DNA of 59,079 bases, taken from contig JAPKEL010000009.1 of NCBI GenBank assembly GCA_028822065.1, forward strand, positions 1 through 59,079, given 5' to 3'. A program made the translations under genes and the position numbers. This DNA is from Woeseiaceae bacterium. Lineage in GTDB: Bacteria; Pseudomonadota; Gammaproteobacteria; Steroidobacterales; Woeseiaceae. Below are positions 28,355 to 37,491 of the stretch, in pieces; the first letter of the stretch is position 1, and every line of letters begins with the position of its first letter. The notes beneath the pieces are model-generated. The model was not told where the DNA came from, made no database searches, and was given only the letters and a program-made list of their open reading frames with translations.

Positions 28355-30988
28355 TTAGGTACTGTCTTTGTGTTTTTGTTGCCATTCTCCATTATTATAT
28401 ATGGCTATCCATTTGGTTTTTTTACCATTTTTTTCTGAAGCTAAATAATGAATATCCTCAGCTTTGTTGTATCTAACCACATAAGGATTGCGATCTTTGT
28501 CTTGCTCTGGAGCGCTCATCAGATATAAGTGTTTTTTTGTATTGGGTAAATATCTACAAGCCTCTGTGAACTCATCTTTAAGATGATTAATTTCAGATAC
28601 TTTAGGCGCTCTAGTTTCTCTATTTTTTGGAAATTTACTGGCCGCTAAAAATATACCTTTCATGCTGTCTCTTAATAAATAATGATCTTCACATTTTAGG
28701 CATGATAATTCGGGCAATGCTATGGGCTCCATGGTTAATGGTTTTGGCTCGCCATTTCTTTGTAATTGTCTTGTCGTTCCACAATCTTCATTTAAGCAAC
28801 CAAAGTATTTGCCGAATCTACCCGTCTTGAGCTGCATGTCTGTAGAGCATTTGTGACATTGAATAACAGGTCCATCGTATCCTTTTATTTTAAAATGACC
28901 GTCTTCAACTTTATTTCCTTCGCAATCAGGATTTTTCCCACATACATGTAACTTTCTATTTTCATCAATCAAGAAATTATCCATACTTGTAGAGCAGAGA
29001 TCGCACCTCTCTTTAATCATAAGATTTGTTGCTTCTTCTTGATCATCAACACTAACTGCTTCATCACCTGATGTTAAATTAAGTGTTTTTTTACATTGAT
29101 CTTCACCAGTATTTTCATAACCTGAGCAACCAAGGAAGACTCCGTTAGAAGCATTTCTAATAACCATGTGATGATTATTACAATCTGGACAGATGATATC
29201 TGAAGCAACAGGTTTATTGCCTCGCATGCCGCCGTCGTCATTCGATGCAGATTCCAAATCTTTTTTGAATGCTAAATAAAAATTATCAAGCACATGTTTC
29301 CAATCAAGTTCTCCATTAGCTACTTTATCTAAATCATTTTCAAAGTTAGCTGTAAAGTCATAATCCATAATGTCATCAAAACTCTCAAGTAATCTTTCAG
29401 TCACGATGTGACCAATTTTTTTAACAAAAAATCTTCTATTTTGAATCTCGACATAACCTCTATCTTGTATCGTAGAGATAATGGTCGCATAGGTTGAGGG
29501 CCGGCCTATGCCTTTTTTTTCAAGTTCCTTAACTAATGCCGCCTCAGAAAATCTTGCCGGCGGTTTTGTGAATTTCTTTTCGAGCTTTAATTCCTCTAAA
29601 GATAAAATTTCACCTTCCGAGAGATTGGGCAGTATATCTTCGTTTGGATTTTTGGAACTGTCTTTAGAAAGTTTAGTATAGCCATCAAATACGACTTCTC
29701 TGCCTTTGGCAGTGAATGTATATTTATCTAAAATAATTTTTGCTGAAGTTGATAAGTACTCAGCATCAGGCATTTGTGAAGCAATATATTGTTGCCATAT
29801 GAGTTGGTAGAGACGAATTTCCTCTTCACTTGCTCCAGTTAATGCATCAGCTTTTAAAAAAGCATTTGTTGGTCTTATCGCCTCGTGAGCCTCTTGCGCA
29901 TTTTCTGTACTTGAGTATATTCTGGGAGCACTTGGTAAGTAGTTACCACCCACTTTGTCCTTAATATAATTTCTGGCATCTTGAATTGATTCTTGGCTGA
30001 GACTTGGTGCATCAGTTCTCATATAGGTGATATAACCAGCTTCATATAATTTCTGTGCCACACGCATTGTTCTTTTGACATTAAAGCTAAGCTTTGTTGA
30101 TGCTGCCTGTTGAAGTGTTGAAGTGATAAAAGGCGGTCTTGGTTTTATTTTTATAGGTTTTTTTATTATTTCATCTATTGAAAGTGGGTTATTATTAATA
30201 AGGGATTCTATTTTTCTGGCTTCATTTTCTAAGAGTAATGGTTCAGTAGTCTTTCTTAATAATGAAAATAAAATAGTTTCCTGATTGGTATTTAACAGGC
30301 TCATTGATATGGCCCAAAATTCTTTAGGATTAAATTCTTGGATTAGTCTTTCTCTTTCATCAAGGAGTCTTAGTGCAACCGACTGAACCCTGCCAGCTGA
30401 GAGTCCTCTGGCAATTTTCTTCCATAAGAGAGGAGAAAGCTCAAAACCAACGACCCTATCTAAGAACCTTCTAGCCTGTTGAGCTTGGACAAGATCAATA
30501 TCAATTTCTTTTGGGTCCTCAAAGGACGCAAGAATTGCTGACTTTGTTATTTGATTAAATCTGACTCTTGAGAATTCATATTTTTGTGGACCGAGGGCTT
30601 CTTTTAAATGCCAAGCAATAGCCTCACCCTCTCTATCCAAATCTGTTGCAAGATAGATATGATCAACATTTTTAGATGCTTTTTTTAGTTCTTTAATAAC
30701 TTTTTCTTTCTCAGGGATAATCTCATATTCGACTTTCCAGTCGTTATCGGGATCAATACCCATCCTTCTTACTAATCTAGTTCTGTCATTTATGGTTTTA
30801 AGTCTGAGTTTTTCTGCTTCTGAAATGTCTTTTGGAATTGCAGCTCTTTTTGAAGGGGCTCTATTTTTGCCTTTTGGAAGATCTCGAATATGACCTACAC
30901 TTGATTTAACGATATAGTCGCTGCCCAAGTATTTAGAGATGGTTCTCGCTTTTGCTGGAGACTCAACTATTACTAGATTATTTGCCAT
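28355..30988 (-). CDS. topA: DNA topoisomerase I
   Basis: An 877-residue type IA topoisomerase that relaxes negative supercoils; the Escherichia coli enzyme has 865. The Toprim domain opens with LVIVESPAKA and has the acidic DLDREGEA (Asp116-Glu122 region). The catalytic tyrosine is Tyr322 in YITYMRTDAPSLS. Three or four C4 zinc ribbons follow (CPDC ... C, CDLC ... CGKNPDC, CHKC ... CLNEDC, CLKC), then a basic C-terminal domain. It sits between smg (21 bases upstream) and tsaC. In many gammaproteobacteria topA lies next to smg and dprA; dprA is absent here. Confidence 0.97.
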   Translation of the reverse strand: MANNLVIVESPAKARTISKYLGSDYIVKSSVGHIRDLPKGKNRAPSKRAAIPKDISEAEKLRLKTINDRTRLVRRMGIDPDNDWKVEYEIIPEKEKVIKELKKASKNVDHIYLATDLDREGEAIAWHLKEALGPQKYEFSRVRFNQITKSAILASFEDPKEIDIDLVQAQQARRFLDRVVGFELSPLLWKKIARGLSAGRVQSVALRLLDERERLIQEFNPKEFWAISMSLLNTNQETILFSLLRKTTEPLLLENEARKIESLINNNPLSIDEIIKKPIKIKPRPPFITSTLQQAASTKLSFNVKRTMRVAQKLYEAGYITYMRTDAPSLSQESIQDARNYIKDKVGGNYLPSAPRIYSSTENAQEAHEAIRPTNAFLKADALTGASEEEIRLYQLIWQQYIASQMPDAEYLSTSAKIILDKYTFTAKGREVVFDGYTKLSKDSSKNPNEDILPNLSEGEILSLEELKLEKKFTKPPARFSEAALVKELEKKGIGRPSTYATIISTIQDRGYVEIQNRRFFVKKIGHIVTERLLESFDDIMDYDFTANFENDLDKVANGELDWKHVLDNFYLAFKKDLESASNDDGGMRGNKPVASDIICPDCNNHHMVIRNASNGVFLGCSGYENTGEDQCKKTLNLTSGDEAVSVDDQEEATNLMIKERCDLCSTSMDNFLIDENRKLHVCGKNPDCEGNKVEDGHFKIKGYDGPVIQCHKCSTDMQLKTGRFGKYFGCLNEDCGTTRQLQRNGEPKPLTMEPIALPELSCLKCEDHYLLRDSMKGIFLAASKFPKNRETRAPKVSEINHLKDEFTEACRYLPNTKKHLYLMSAPEQDKDRNPYVVRYNKAEDIHYLASEKNGKKTKWIAIYNNGEWQQKHKDST

Positions 30989-31009
30989 GACTTTACTTAA
31001 TATCCATTT

Positions 31010-31486
31010 TTAATGAAGAAAATCACTTTTCGTATCAAAGATCAAGTCTTCCATTTGCGAGTATGCTTTTTCTTGCCCGGGTTGACTGAATAGAACCATT
31101 AAAACAACCCACTTAATTTGATCAACATTTATATCTTGGGAATCAAGCGCAAGCAATCGATCAATTAAAAGTTCTCTTTGCGTAGTAGTAAGTATATTAA
31201 TTTGTTCAAGATAACTAATAAATCCACGACAACTGGCATCCAGTTGATTTATTTCAGCACTGTTATATATCCTTGTCGCGCTTGTCGTATGATTATTTTC
31301 TATGAAATACTCATTATTTTCTGCCAAACCATCAAGCCAATCTAAAGCTTTGTCAATTTCATTATTATTAAAACCAGCTTTTATCAATTCTATTCGTAAT
31401 GTGTTTTGATCGGCCTCAGGTTCGTCTTCCGTTTCGATATAGGTTTCAAATAAATACATTAATACATCGAGGACGTCTTCTTTCAT
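31010..31486 (-). CDS. smg: Smg protein (DUF494)
   Basis: A 158-residue conserved protein. It begins MKEDVLDVLMYLFETYIE, followed by the acidic linker EDEPEADQNTLRIEL and AGFNNNEIDKALDWLDGL, the family's recognised N-terminal pattern. Its biochemical function is not established; in Escherichia coli and relatives it is encoded beside dprA/def. AAGGA upstream of the ATG serves as ribosome-binding site. It probably begins the minus-strand series smg-topA-tsaC-hemF. The 243-base spacer to def holds the divergent promoters and nothing else recognisable. Confidence 0.85.
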   Translation of the reverse strand: MKEDVLDVLMYLFETYIETEDEPEADQNTLRIELIKAGFNNNEIDKALDWLDGLAENNEYFIENNHTTSATRIYNSAEINQLDASCRGFISYLEQINILTTTQRELLIDRLLALDSQDINVDQIKWVVLMVLFSQPGQEKAYSQMEDLIFDTKSDFLH

Positions 31487-31657
31487 TGTCTCTATTATTC
31501 CTTTGAGATCTTATGTCGCTATCTTGACTAATTTAAAAAATAGAAAGAGCGATATATTGTAAATAGTCAAACCCTAAAACATGGAGCATGTAGTAATCTG
31601 TAGCAATCGTCAATATCGTTTAGTATTTTTTATGCTGAATTTTAAAAAAAATGAAAC

Positions 31658-31686
31658 TATGAACTGATTTAGTGTTTATATATAAT
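31658..31686 (+). promoter_or_regulatory. Candidate sigma-70 promoter for def-fmt
   Basis: A perfect -10 hexamer TATAAT at 31681-31686 lies 43 bases before the def ATG. A weak -35 (TATGAA, three matches to TTGACA) is 17 bases upstream. In this AT-rich spacer a chance TATAAT is possible, so only the position relative to def supports it. Confidence 0.35.
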
Positions 31687-31729
31687 CGTTTATTAGATTA
31701 ATTTTTATGTACAATTTATTATTACAATT

Positions 31730-32251
31730 ATGACTATATTAAGAATATTAGAATTTCCAGATCCAAAACTAAGGATCAAAGCGATACCTATAGAAACCGT
31801 TGATGATGGTTTGCGTGTTGTGATTGATAATATGTTTGAAACTATGTATGCAGCACCAGGAATTGGTTTAGCAGCAACTCAGGTAGATTTTCATAAACGC
31901 CTACTTGTGGCAGATGTTTCTGTCGAAAAAGACGATCCTCATGTTTTAATAAATCCTAGGATTCTTGAGAAAGACGGTTCGAAAGTCTCGGAAGAGGGTT
32001 GCTTGTCAATACCTGGATACTTTGATTCAGTTAAAAGAGCAGAAACAATTCGTGTGAGTTTTTTAGATCGAAATGGAAATCAACAAGAAAAAGACATGGA
32101 AGGTTTACTGGCAGTTTGCGTTCAACATGAAATAGATCATCTTGAAGGTAAGTTATTTGTTGATTATCTTTCCGAGGCTAAACGACAAAAAGTAAGAAAG
32201 AAGTTGCACAAACAAAGACGAGTTCAATCTGATTCATCAATTATGTTTTAA
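31730..32251 (+). CDS. def: Peptide deformylase
   Basis: A 173-residue metalloenzyme that removes the formyl group from nascent N-terminal methionine. All three signature motifs are intact: G44-IGLAATQ, the metal Cys91 in EEGCLSIPG, and H133-EIDH137. It heads the classical translation-initiation pair with fmt (16-base gap). The basic tail ([17 protein letters not shown]) is common in gammaproteobacterial Def. Confidence 0.97.
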   Translation: MTILRILEFPDPKLRIKAIPIETVDDGLRVVIDNMFETMYAAPGIGLAATQVDFHKRLLVADVSVEKDDPHVLINPRILEKDGSKVSEEGCLSIPGYFDSVKRAETIRVSFLDRNGNQQEKDMEGLLAVCVQHEIDHLEGKLFVDYLSEAKRQKVRKKLHKQRRVQSDSSIMF

Positions 32252-32267
32252 ACTTACTATTTAAATT

Positions 32268-33212
32268 ATGAATATTAATTTAAATGATTGTCGTGTAATT
32301 TTTGCAGGCACGCCAGAATTTTCTGTTCCTTCGCTTAACGCTCTACTGGATATAGGTATCACTCCTAAAGCAGTAATAACGCAACCAGACAGAAGAGCTG
32401 GTCGCGGAAAACAGTTGAGAAAAAGCCCTATCAAGATTTTTGCAGAAGAACATCATATTCCAGTTTGGCAACCTTCATCATTGTCTAACGACCAATTAGT
32501 GCAAGACCTAAAATCCATTAAACCGGATATTATAGTTGTTGCTGCTTATGGAATGTTGTTCCCTAAAGAGGTATTAAATATCCCAAAATTTGGTTGTTTA
32601 AATGTGCATGCTTCTTTATTACCAAGATGGAGAGGAGCATCACCCATACAAGCATCTATTTTACATGGGGATAAGGTGACTGGTGTAAGTCTTATGAAAA
32701 TGGAGATTGGGCTTGATACAGGTCCAATCTATACTCAGCATAAAATAGATATAGATCAATCAGAAATAGCAGATAAATTAAATATGTGTCTTGGAGAATT
32801 GGGAGGACTGGCTCTGAAAGCAGATTTTCAATCTATATTGAATGGCGTTATTCAATCAAATGACCAAAACCAAGATGGAGTAACTTTGACAAAAAAAATC
32901 AAAAAGTCTGATGCAAAAATTGATTGGAATAAATCTGCAGATTATCTATCTCGTCATGTTAGAGCTTACAACTCATCACCAGGAGCTTATTTTAATTTAG
33001 AAAATGAAATGATTAAGTGTTGGTCGGCTGAGTATACGAATAAAATCAGTGCAATATCAGGAAGAGTGATTGAAGCAGGAGCATCTGGGATAAAAGTTTC
33101 ATGCGGTCATGGGGCCTTGATTATGAAAATATTACAACGTCCAGGCAGGAATATAGTAACAGCCGCTGAATTCTCCAGACAAATAAATTTGAAAGATCTG
33201 CAATTAACATAA
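32268..33212 (+). CDS. fmt: Methionyl-tRNA formyltransferase
   Basis: A 314-residue enzyme that formylates initiator Met-tRNA using 10-formyltetrahydrofolate. The N-terminal catalytic domain begins VIFAGTPEFSVPSL; the active-site triad is Asn112, His114 (LNVHASLLPRWRGASPIQ) and Asp150 (GLDTGPI). The C-terminal OB-like domain (from about residue 210) provides tRNA binding. It forms one unit with def. The 130-base spacer to rsmB is AT-rich, with no clear hairpin terminator. Confidence 0.97.
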   Translation: MNINLNDCRVIFAGTPEFSVPSLNALLDIGITPKAVITQPDRRAGRGKQLRKSPIKIFAEEHHIPVWQPSSLSNDQLVQDLKSIKPDIIVVAAYGMLFPKEVLNIPKFGCLNVHASLLPRWRGASPIQASILHGDKVTGVSLMKMEIGLDTGPIYTQHKIDIDQSEIADKLNMCLGELGGLALKADFQSILNGVIQSNDQNQDGVTLTKKIKKSDAKIDWNKSADYLSRHVRAYNSSPGAYFNLENEMIKCWSAEYTNKISAISGRVIEAGASGIKVSCGHGALIMKILQRPGRNIVTAAEFSRQINLKDLQLT

Positions 33213-33342
33213 AAAATGTAATTTTTTTGAATAACTTCTGACATATCTTGACGAATCTAAGAAAAACTTAACACTTTTTCTCTGTAAGATTATCAATAAT
33301 TAAAGCTTATATAGAGAAAGGGCTTATGGAATGTAATTTCTG

Positions 33343-34686
33343 ATGCAAATTAATGATAACGGAGCAATGATTCGAGCAAAAGCTGCGAATGTCGTTGATA
33401 TGGTGATAAATAAAGGCCGATCTTTAGATCGTGCTATAGAGAAGGTTAATGTAGGTGATGAAAATTCTCAAAAATCACTTTTCAAGGCGATTTGTTACGG
33501 AACTATTCGTTTTCATTGGGAGCTTAAGGCTCAATTAAACCAATATATTTCACGTCCAATTAGAAAAAAAGATAAAATAATTGAGACATTACTTATTGTT
33601 GGCTTTTTCCAAATTAAAAATACACGCATTCCACCACATGCAATAGTGACGCAAACTGTAGAAGCAGCAAGGCTGCTTAAAAAACCAAATCTTTGTGCTT
33701 TTATTAATGCTGTCTTAAGAGGATTTCTTCGTTCCGGATGGAGTGAATATATTGATGAAAATGAAGAAGTTATTTATAACCACCCTCAATGGATAATAAA
33801 TACATTAAAAAATAGTTGGCCAGATAATTGGCGTGAAATTATAGGAAATAATAATAAACAGGCTCCAATGTGGTTAAGAGTTAACCAAAAAAAAATTACT
33901 GGAAAAGAATATCTCCATAAAATAGCAAATTCTCAAAATTTACCTATAGAAGAGATTGGATATCTTGGCGATTTAGATCAATCCATTTGTTTAAAAAATC
34001 CGATATCAGTTAAATTATTACCTGATTTTGATAGTGGATCTGTTTCAATTCAAGATGGCGCTGCTCAGATTGCCGCTGAGTGCTTGCTAAACGGCTTTAG
34101 CGGTAGAATTTTAGATGCTTGCGCAGCCCCTGGAGGTAAAACAGGTCATTTGTTAGAAAAAATAAATGATAGTTCAACTGTTACTGCAATAGATATAGAT
34201 CCTAATAGAACAAATATTATCGAAAAAAATCTTGATCGCCTTGGCTTGCAAGCCAAAATTATTACTGCTGATGTCGCAGACACCAAGAGTTGGTGGGATG
34301 CAAAATTATTTGATCTGATATTACTCGATGCACCATGCTCAGCAAGTGGCGTTATTAGGCGGCATCCAGATATTAAGCATTTAAAAAGAGAAGAGGATAT
34401 TCACTCTTTAAATTTAATGCAGCTAAATATTATTAATTCATTATGGAGTTTATTAAAGCCTGGCGGACAATTACTTTATGTGACTTGTTCGGTCTTTACG
34501 GAAGAAAATGATTTGGTGATTGAAAACTTTAAAAAAACTCATTCAGATGTAATTGCGAAGAAATTGTTGCTAAATAACAACATCCACGATGTAATGCATA
34601 AGACTATATATGGCTATCAATTATTACCTGGAACAAGAGGAATGGATGGCTTTTATTTTTCATATTTGGAAAAGGCTATTTTGTAA
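33343..34686 (+). CDS. rsmB: 16S rRNA (cytosine-967-C5)-methyltransferase
   Basis: A 447-residue RNA m5C methyltransferase. The N-terminal NusB-like domain covers about residues 1-150 and the SAM-dependent domain follows, with DACAAPGGKTGHLLE as SAM motif. The two RNA-methyltransferase cysteines are Cys332 in LDAPCSASG and Cys382 in YVTCSVF. The start at 33343 gives eight residues before a second in-frame Met (Met9); either is possible. Its order after def-fmt is the standard gammaproteobacterial one, although trkA, usually next, is absent here. Confidence 0.96.
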   Translation: MQINDNGAMIRAKAANVVDMVINKGRSLDRAIEKVNVGDENSQKSLFKAICYGTIRFHWELKAQLNQYISRPIRKKDKIIETLLIVGFFQIKNTRIPPHAIVTQTVEAARLLKKPNLCAFINAVLRGFLRSGWSEYIDENEEVIYNHPQWIINTLKNSWPDNWREIIGNNNKQAPMWLRVNQKKITGKEYLHKIANSQNLPIEEIGYLGDLDQSICLKNPISVKLLPDFDSGSVSIQDGAAQIAAECLLNGFSGRILDACAAPGGKTGHLLEKINDSSTVTAIDIDPNRTNIIEKNLDRLGLQAKIITADVADTKSWWDAKLFDLILLDAPCSASGVIRRHPDIKHLKREEDIHSLNLMQLNIINSLWSLLKPGGQLLYVTCSVFTEENDLVIENFKKTHSDVIAKKLLLNNNIHDVMHKTIYGYQLLPGTRGMDGFYFSYLEKAIL

Positions 34687-34690
34687 GATA

Positions 34691-35278
34691 ATGAGATTTG
34701 CTGTACATACAAAAATATTGAATTTAATGCCGCTGTTGTTGCTTTGCATCGCATTAAACGTTTCTGCTCAAATGAGACCAAATCATGAAGGGTATTTCGA
34801 TGTCCGATCAGCAACTACGCTATTGGTTGAGCAGAATCATATACTCGATGCTCGGTTACAATTGTTTTTGAGTGATGAGGCCCTAAATGCACTGAATAGT
34901 GGGGTTCCTCTTACAATTGAATTAAGTATTGAAATTATTAGAAGTAGGCGTTTTCTTCCAGATGCAAAGGAGGAAGAGCTTGAATTCCAGTTTGAGCTTG
35001 AATATCGGCCTTTAAGTCAACGTTATATTGTTAGAGATGTACAAAAAGGGACTCAGGATTCATATGCAACCTTGTTTTCAGCGCTTAATAAATTAGGGAA
35101 AGTTCAAGATCTAATTCTGATTCAGAATAGTTCGCTTGATCCTCGAGCTAATTATCGATTTAGATTACAGGCCTTACTGAGTACAAAACAATATTCAGCG
35201 CCATTGAGAATATTATTTTTCTGGCGAAATCAATGGGATTTAAAAAGTGAGTGGTACGAATGGCTACTCCAAAGATAA
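34691..35278 (+). CDS. DUF4390 exported protein
   Basis: A 195-residue protein of unknown function. It has an N-terminal signal segment (MRFAVHTKILNLMPLLLLCI, ending near VSAQ), so it is exported, and the DUF4390 pattern: LDARLQLFLSDEALNALNSGVPLTI and EYRPLSQRYIVRDV. I use the ATG at 34691, four bases after the rsmB stop; an ATG at 34610 would lie deep inside rsmB and add 27 residues. Its position between rsmB and an NtrY-type kinase recurs in gammaproteobacteria, and it overlaps the kinase gene by 28 or 19 bases, suggesting it works with the NtrYX system. Confidence 0.78.
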   Translation: MRFAVHTKILNLMPLLLLCIALNVSAQMRPNHEGYFDVRSATTLLVEQNHILDARLQLFLSDEALNALNSGVPLTIELSIEIIRSRRFLPDAKEEELEFQFELEYRPLSQRYIVRDVQKGTQDSYATLFSALNKLGKVQDLILIQNSSLDPRANYRFRLQALLSTKQYSAPLRILFFWRNQWDLKSEWYEWLLQR

Positions 35279-37491
35279 GATCGCTTCTATATGGCATGCT
35301 TGGCGCGTTTGGCGTAGGGCTTTCATTTATTGCGCTCTTGATGTTAAGCCAAGTTGCACAAAATTCAGAGAATTTTGATCGATTAGCGAATTCAATTCTA
35401 TGGGTTAATGTGCTTTGCTTGTTTGTTTTAATGGTTCTTTTAATAGGTAATCTCAGTAAACTTTATCGTGATTATCGTTCTAATGTTCCCGGGTCTAAGC
35501 TAAAAGCAAGAATGGTAGGTATGTTTGTTGGCTTAGCGATCATTCCATTATTAATTGTTTTTTATTTTTCAATGCAATTTATCAACCGTGGAATTGATAC
35601 TTGGTTTAATGTAGAAGTTGAAGCTGGTTTAGATGATGCGTTGACCTTAAGTCGAAATGCTCTCGCTATGCAAATGAGAGATCATTTAGCCGCTACAGAA
35701 CAAATTGCGGAACGTTTAAAGCTGACTAGCAGTTCGCAATTTATCTATGAAATTGGAGCATTGCGTCAAGAAATTGGCGCCAGTGAGTTAACTTTATTTG
35801 GAAGAAATGGTCGAATAATTGCAACTAATTCAGATCAAACTGCAGGCATCGCGCCTAAAGGTGTATCTGATGAGTTATTGATGCAAGTCAGACAAAATCG
35901 TCCTTATGTCAGTTTAGACCCTCTTTCGGATGGATCTTATGAAATTAGAACAGGAGTGCCATTAATTGGAGGTAGGGGTTTAGATGTTATAGGAACCATA
36001 AGATCACGATTTATAGTTTCTCAGCGTATTGGTAGAATGGTCAATAGTATTGATTCATCGTATACAGATTACAAAAAAATCGTTTATTTACGCACACCGT
36101 TAAAAAGAACCTTTTCCTTAACACTGACTGTGGTTTTGATGATTTCTTTGTTAGCTTCAATATACGGTGCTTTCGTTTTATCCAGAAGATTAGTGTCTCC
36201 AATTCAGAATTTAGTAAAAGGAACGCGTGCGGTGGCAAAGGGAGATTTTGATACTCAATTACCCATTCCCACGGATGATGAAATAGGATTTCTTGTTAAT
36301 TCATTCAATGAAATGACTAGGGGTTTGTCCTTAGCAAGGCAGCAAACTAGCATGAGTCAAAATCTGGTTGAGGCGCAAAGAGCTAATCTTGAGATTATTT
36401 TAGCCAATCTATCAACAGGCGTTATTTCTTTGGAGTCAAATCTAAAGATTCGTACAGCGAATAAAGCAGCTGGTGCTATTTTAAATGCTGATTTTAATGG
36501 AAGAGCTGGTCATCTATTGTCAGATGTAGCAGCTGATAATGCGGTGTTACAAGAGCTTTATGATGTAGTCAAAAAACAGTTCGATAAGGGAATTACTATT
36601 TGGCAGGACCAAATTATAGTTCATGCTGTTAAAGGTCGAAGGGTATTGACTTGTGCTTGTACAGATCTGTCAAGTGAGGCGGGAGAGGAAGTTGGTTTCG
36701 TAGTTGTTTTTGATGATATTACACAGCAATTACAATCACAGCGAGATGCAGCTTGGAGCGAAGTGGCGCGTCGACTAGCTCATGAAATAAAGAATCCTTT
36801 GACGCCCATTCAGTTATCTGCAGAGCGAGTACGTAAAAAATATCTTGATACAATGAATTCAAAAGACGGAGAAATATTAGATCGATCAACTCATATTATT
36901 ATAGAGCAGGTTGCAGCAATGAGGGATATGGTAAATGCATTTAGTGATTATGCGCGTGCTCCAGATATGGAGATAAGTTCTTTTAGTGTCGAAGATTTAA
37001 TTAATGAGGTCATTGATTTATATAAAGAGCAGGAAGCAAAAATAAACATTATATTTAATATTGAAACACCAATAGAAAATTTTGATGCAGATCCTGGGAG
37101 AATTAGACAGATGATGCATAATTTAATCAGAAATTCTATTGAAGCTATTGATACTAAAGAAAATGGATTTATTAATGTAACTGCAAGGCATGTAGAAATA
37201 AAAAAAATAGCAATGATTGAAATTACAGTTGAAGATAATGGTGGTGGCTTTAAAGCAGAGTCTTTAGGGCAAGTATTTGATCCTTATGTCACGTCTAAGC
37301 CAAAAGGAACAGGCTTAGGCTTAGCTATTGTTAAGAAATTGGTTGAAGAACATATGGGCTCTATCGAGGCAACAAATACAGAAAATCATGGTGCATTAAT
37401 AAGCATTCTATTGCCGCGATATGAAGGGACCAGAGAAGCAATAATTTCAAATTTAAAAAATAATCAAGATAATGGGAGAGCTTTAGGATGA
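35251..37491 (+). CDS. ntrY: NtrY-type sensor histidine kinase
   Basis: A 746-residue membrane kinase. Helices lie at about 14-33, 50-66, 88-108 and 287-310, with an extracytoplasmic sensor region at ~110-285. A HAMP domain (~311-362), a PAS domain (~378-490), HisKA with phospho-accepting His511 in RRLAHEIKNPLTPIQ, and HATPase with N box HNLIRNSIEAI and G boxes DNGGGF and GTGLGL follow. The start is GTG at 35251 or ATG at 35260; both lie inside the upstream gene. Its last bases overlap ntrX (4 bases), so kinase and regulator are coupled. By family, it may sense nitrogen or redox state. The ATPase parts look intact, unlike the regulator's. Confidence 0.88.
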   Translation: MVRMATPKIRSLLYGMLGAFGVGLSFIALLMLSQVAQNSENFDRLANSILWVNVLCLFVLMVLLIGNLSKLYRDYRSNVPGSKLKARMVGMFVGLAIIPLLIVFYFSMQFINRGIDTWFNVEVEAGLDDALTLSRNALAMQMRDHLAATEQIAERLKLTSSSQFIYEIGALRQEIGASELTLFGRNGRIIATNSDQTAGIAPKGVSDELLMQVRQNRPYVSLDPLSDGSYEIRTGVPLIGGRGLDVIGTIRSRFIVSQRIGRMVNSIDSSYTDYKKIVYLRTPLKRTFSLTLTVVLMISLLASIYGAFVLSRRLVSPIQNLVKGTRAVAKGDFDTQLPIPTDDEIGFLVNSFNEMTRGLSLARQQTSMSQNLVEAQRANLEIILANLSTGVISLESNLKIRTANKAAGAILNADFNGRAGHLLSDVAADNAVLQELYDVVKKQFDKGITIWQDQIIVHAVKGRRVLTCACTDLSSEAGEEVGFVVVFDDITQQLQSQRDAAWSEVARRLAHEIKNPLTPIQLSAERVRKKYLDTMNSKDGEILDRSTHIIIEQVAAMRDMVNAFSDYARAPDMEISSFSVEDLINEVIDLYKEQEAKINIIFNIETPIENFDADPGRIRQMMHNLIRNSIEAIDTKENGFINVTARHVEIKKIAMIEITVEDNGGGFKAESLGQVFDPYVTSKPKGTGLGLAIVKKLVEEHMGSIEATNTENHGALISILLPRYEGTREAIISNLKNNQDNGRALG

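Noticed and set aside
28086-28358. Plus-strand open frame of 90 codons opposite tsaC and the topA end
   Set aside because: It lies opposite the conserved YrdC N-terminus ([10 protein letters not shown]) and has no recognisable domain, so it is a shadow of tsaC.
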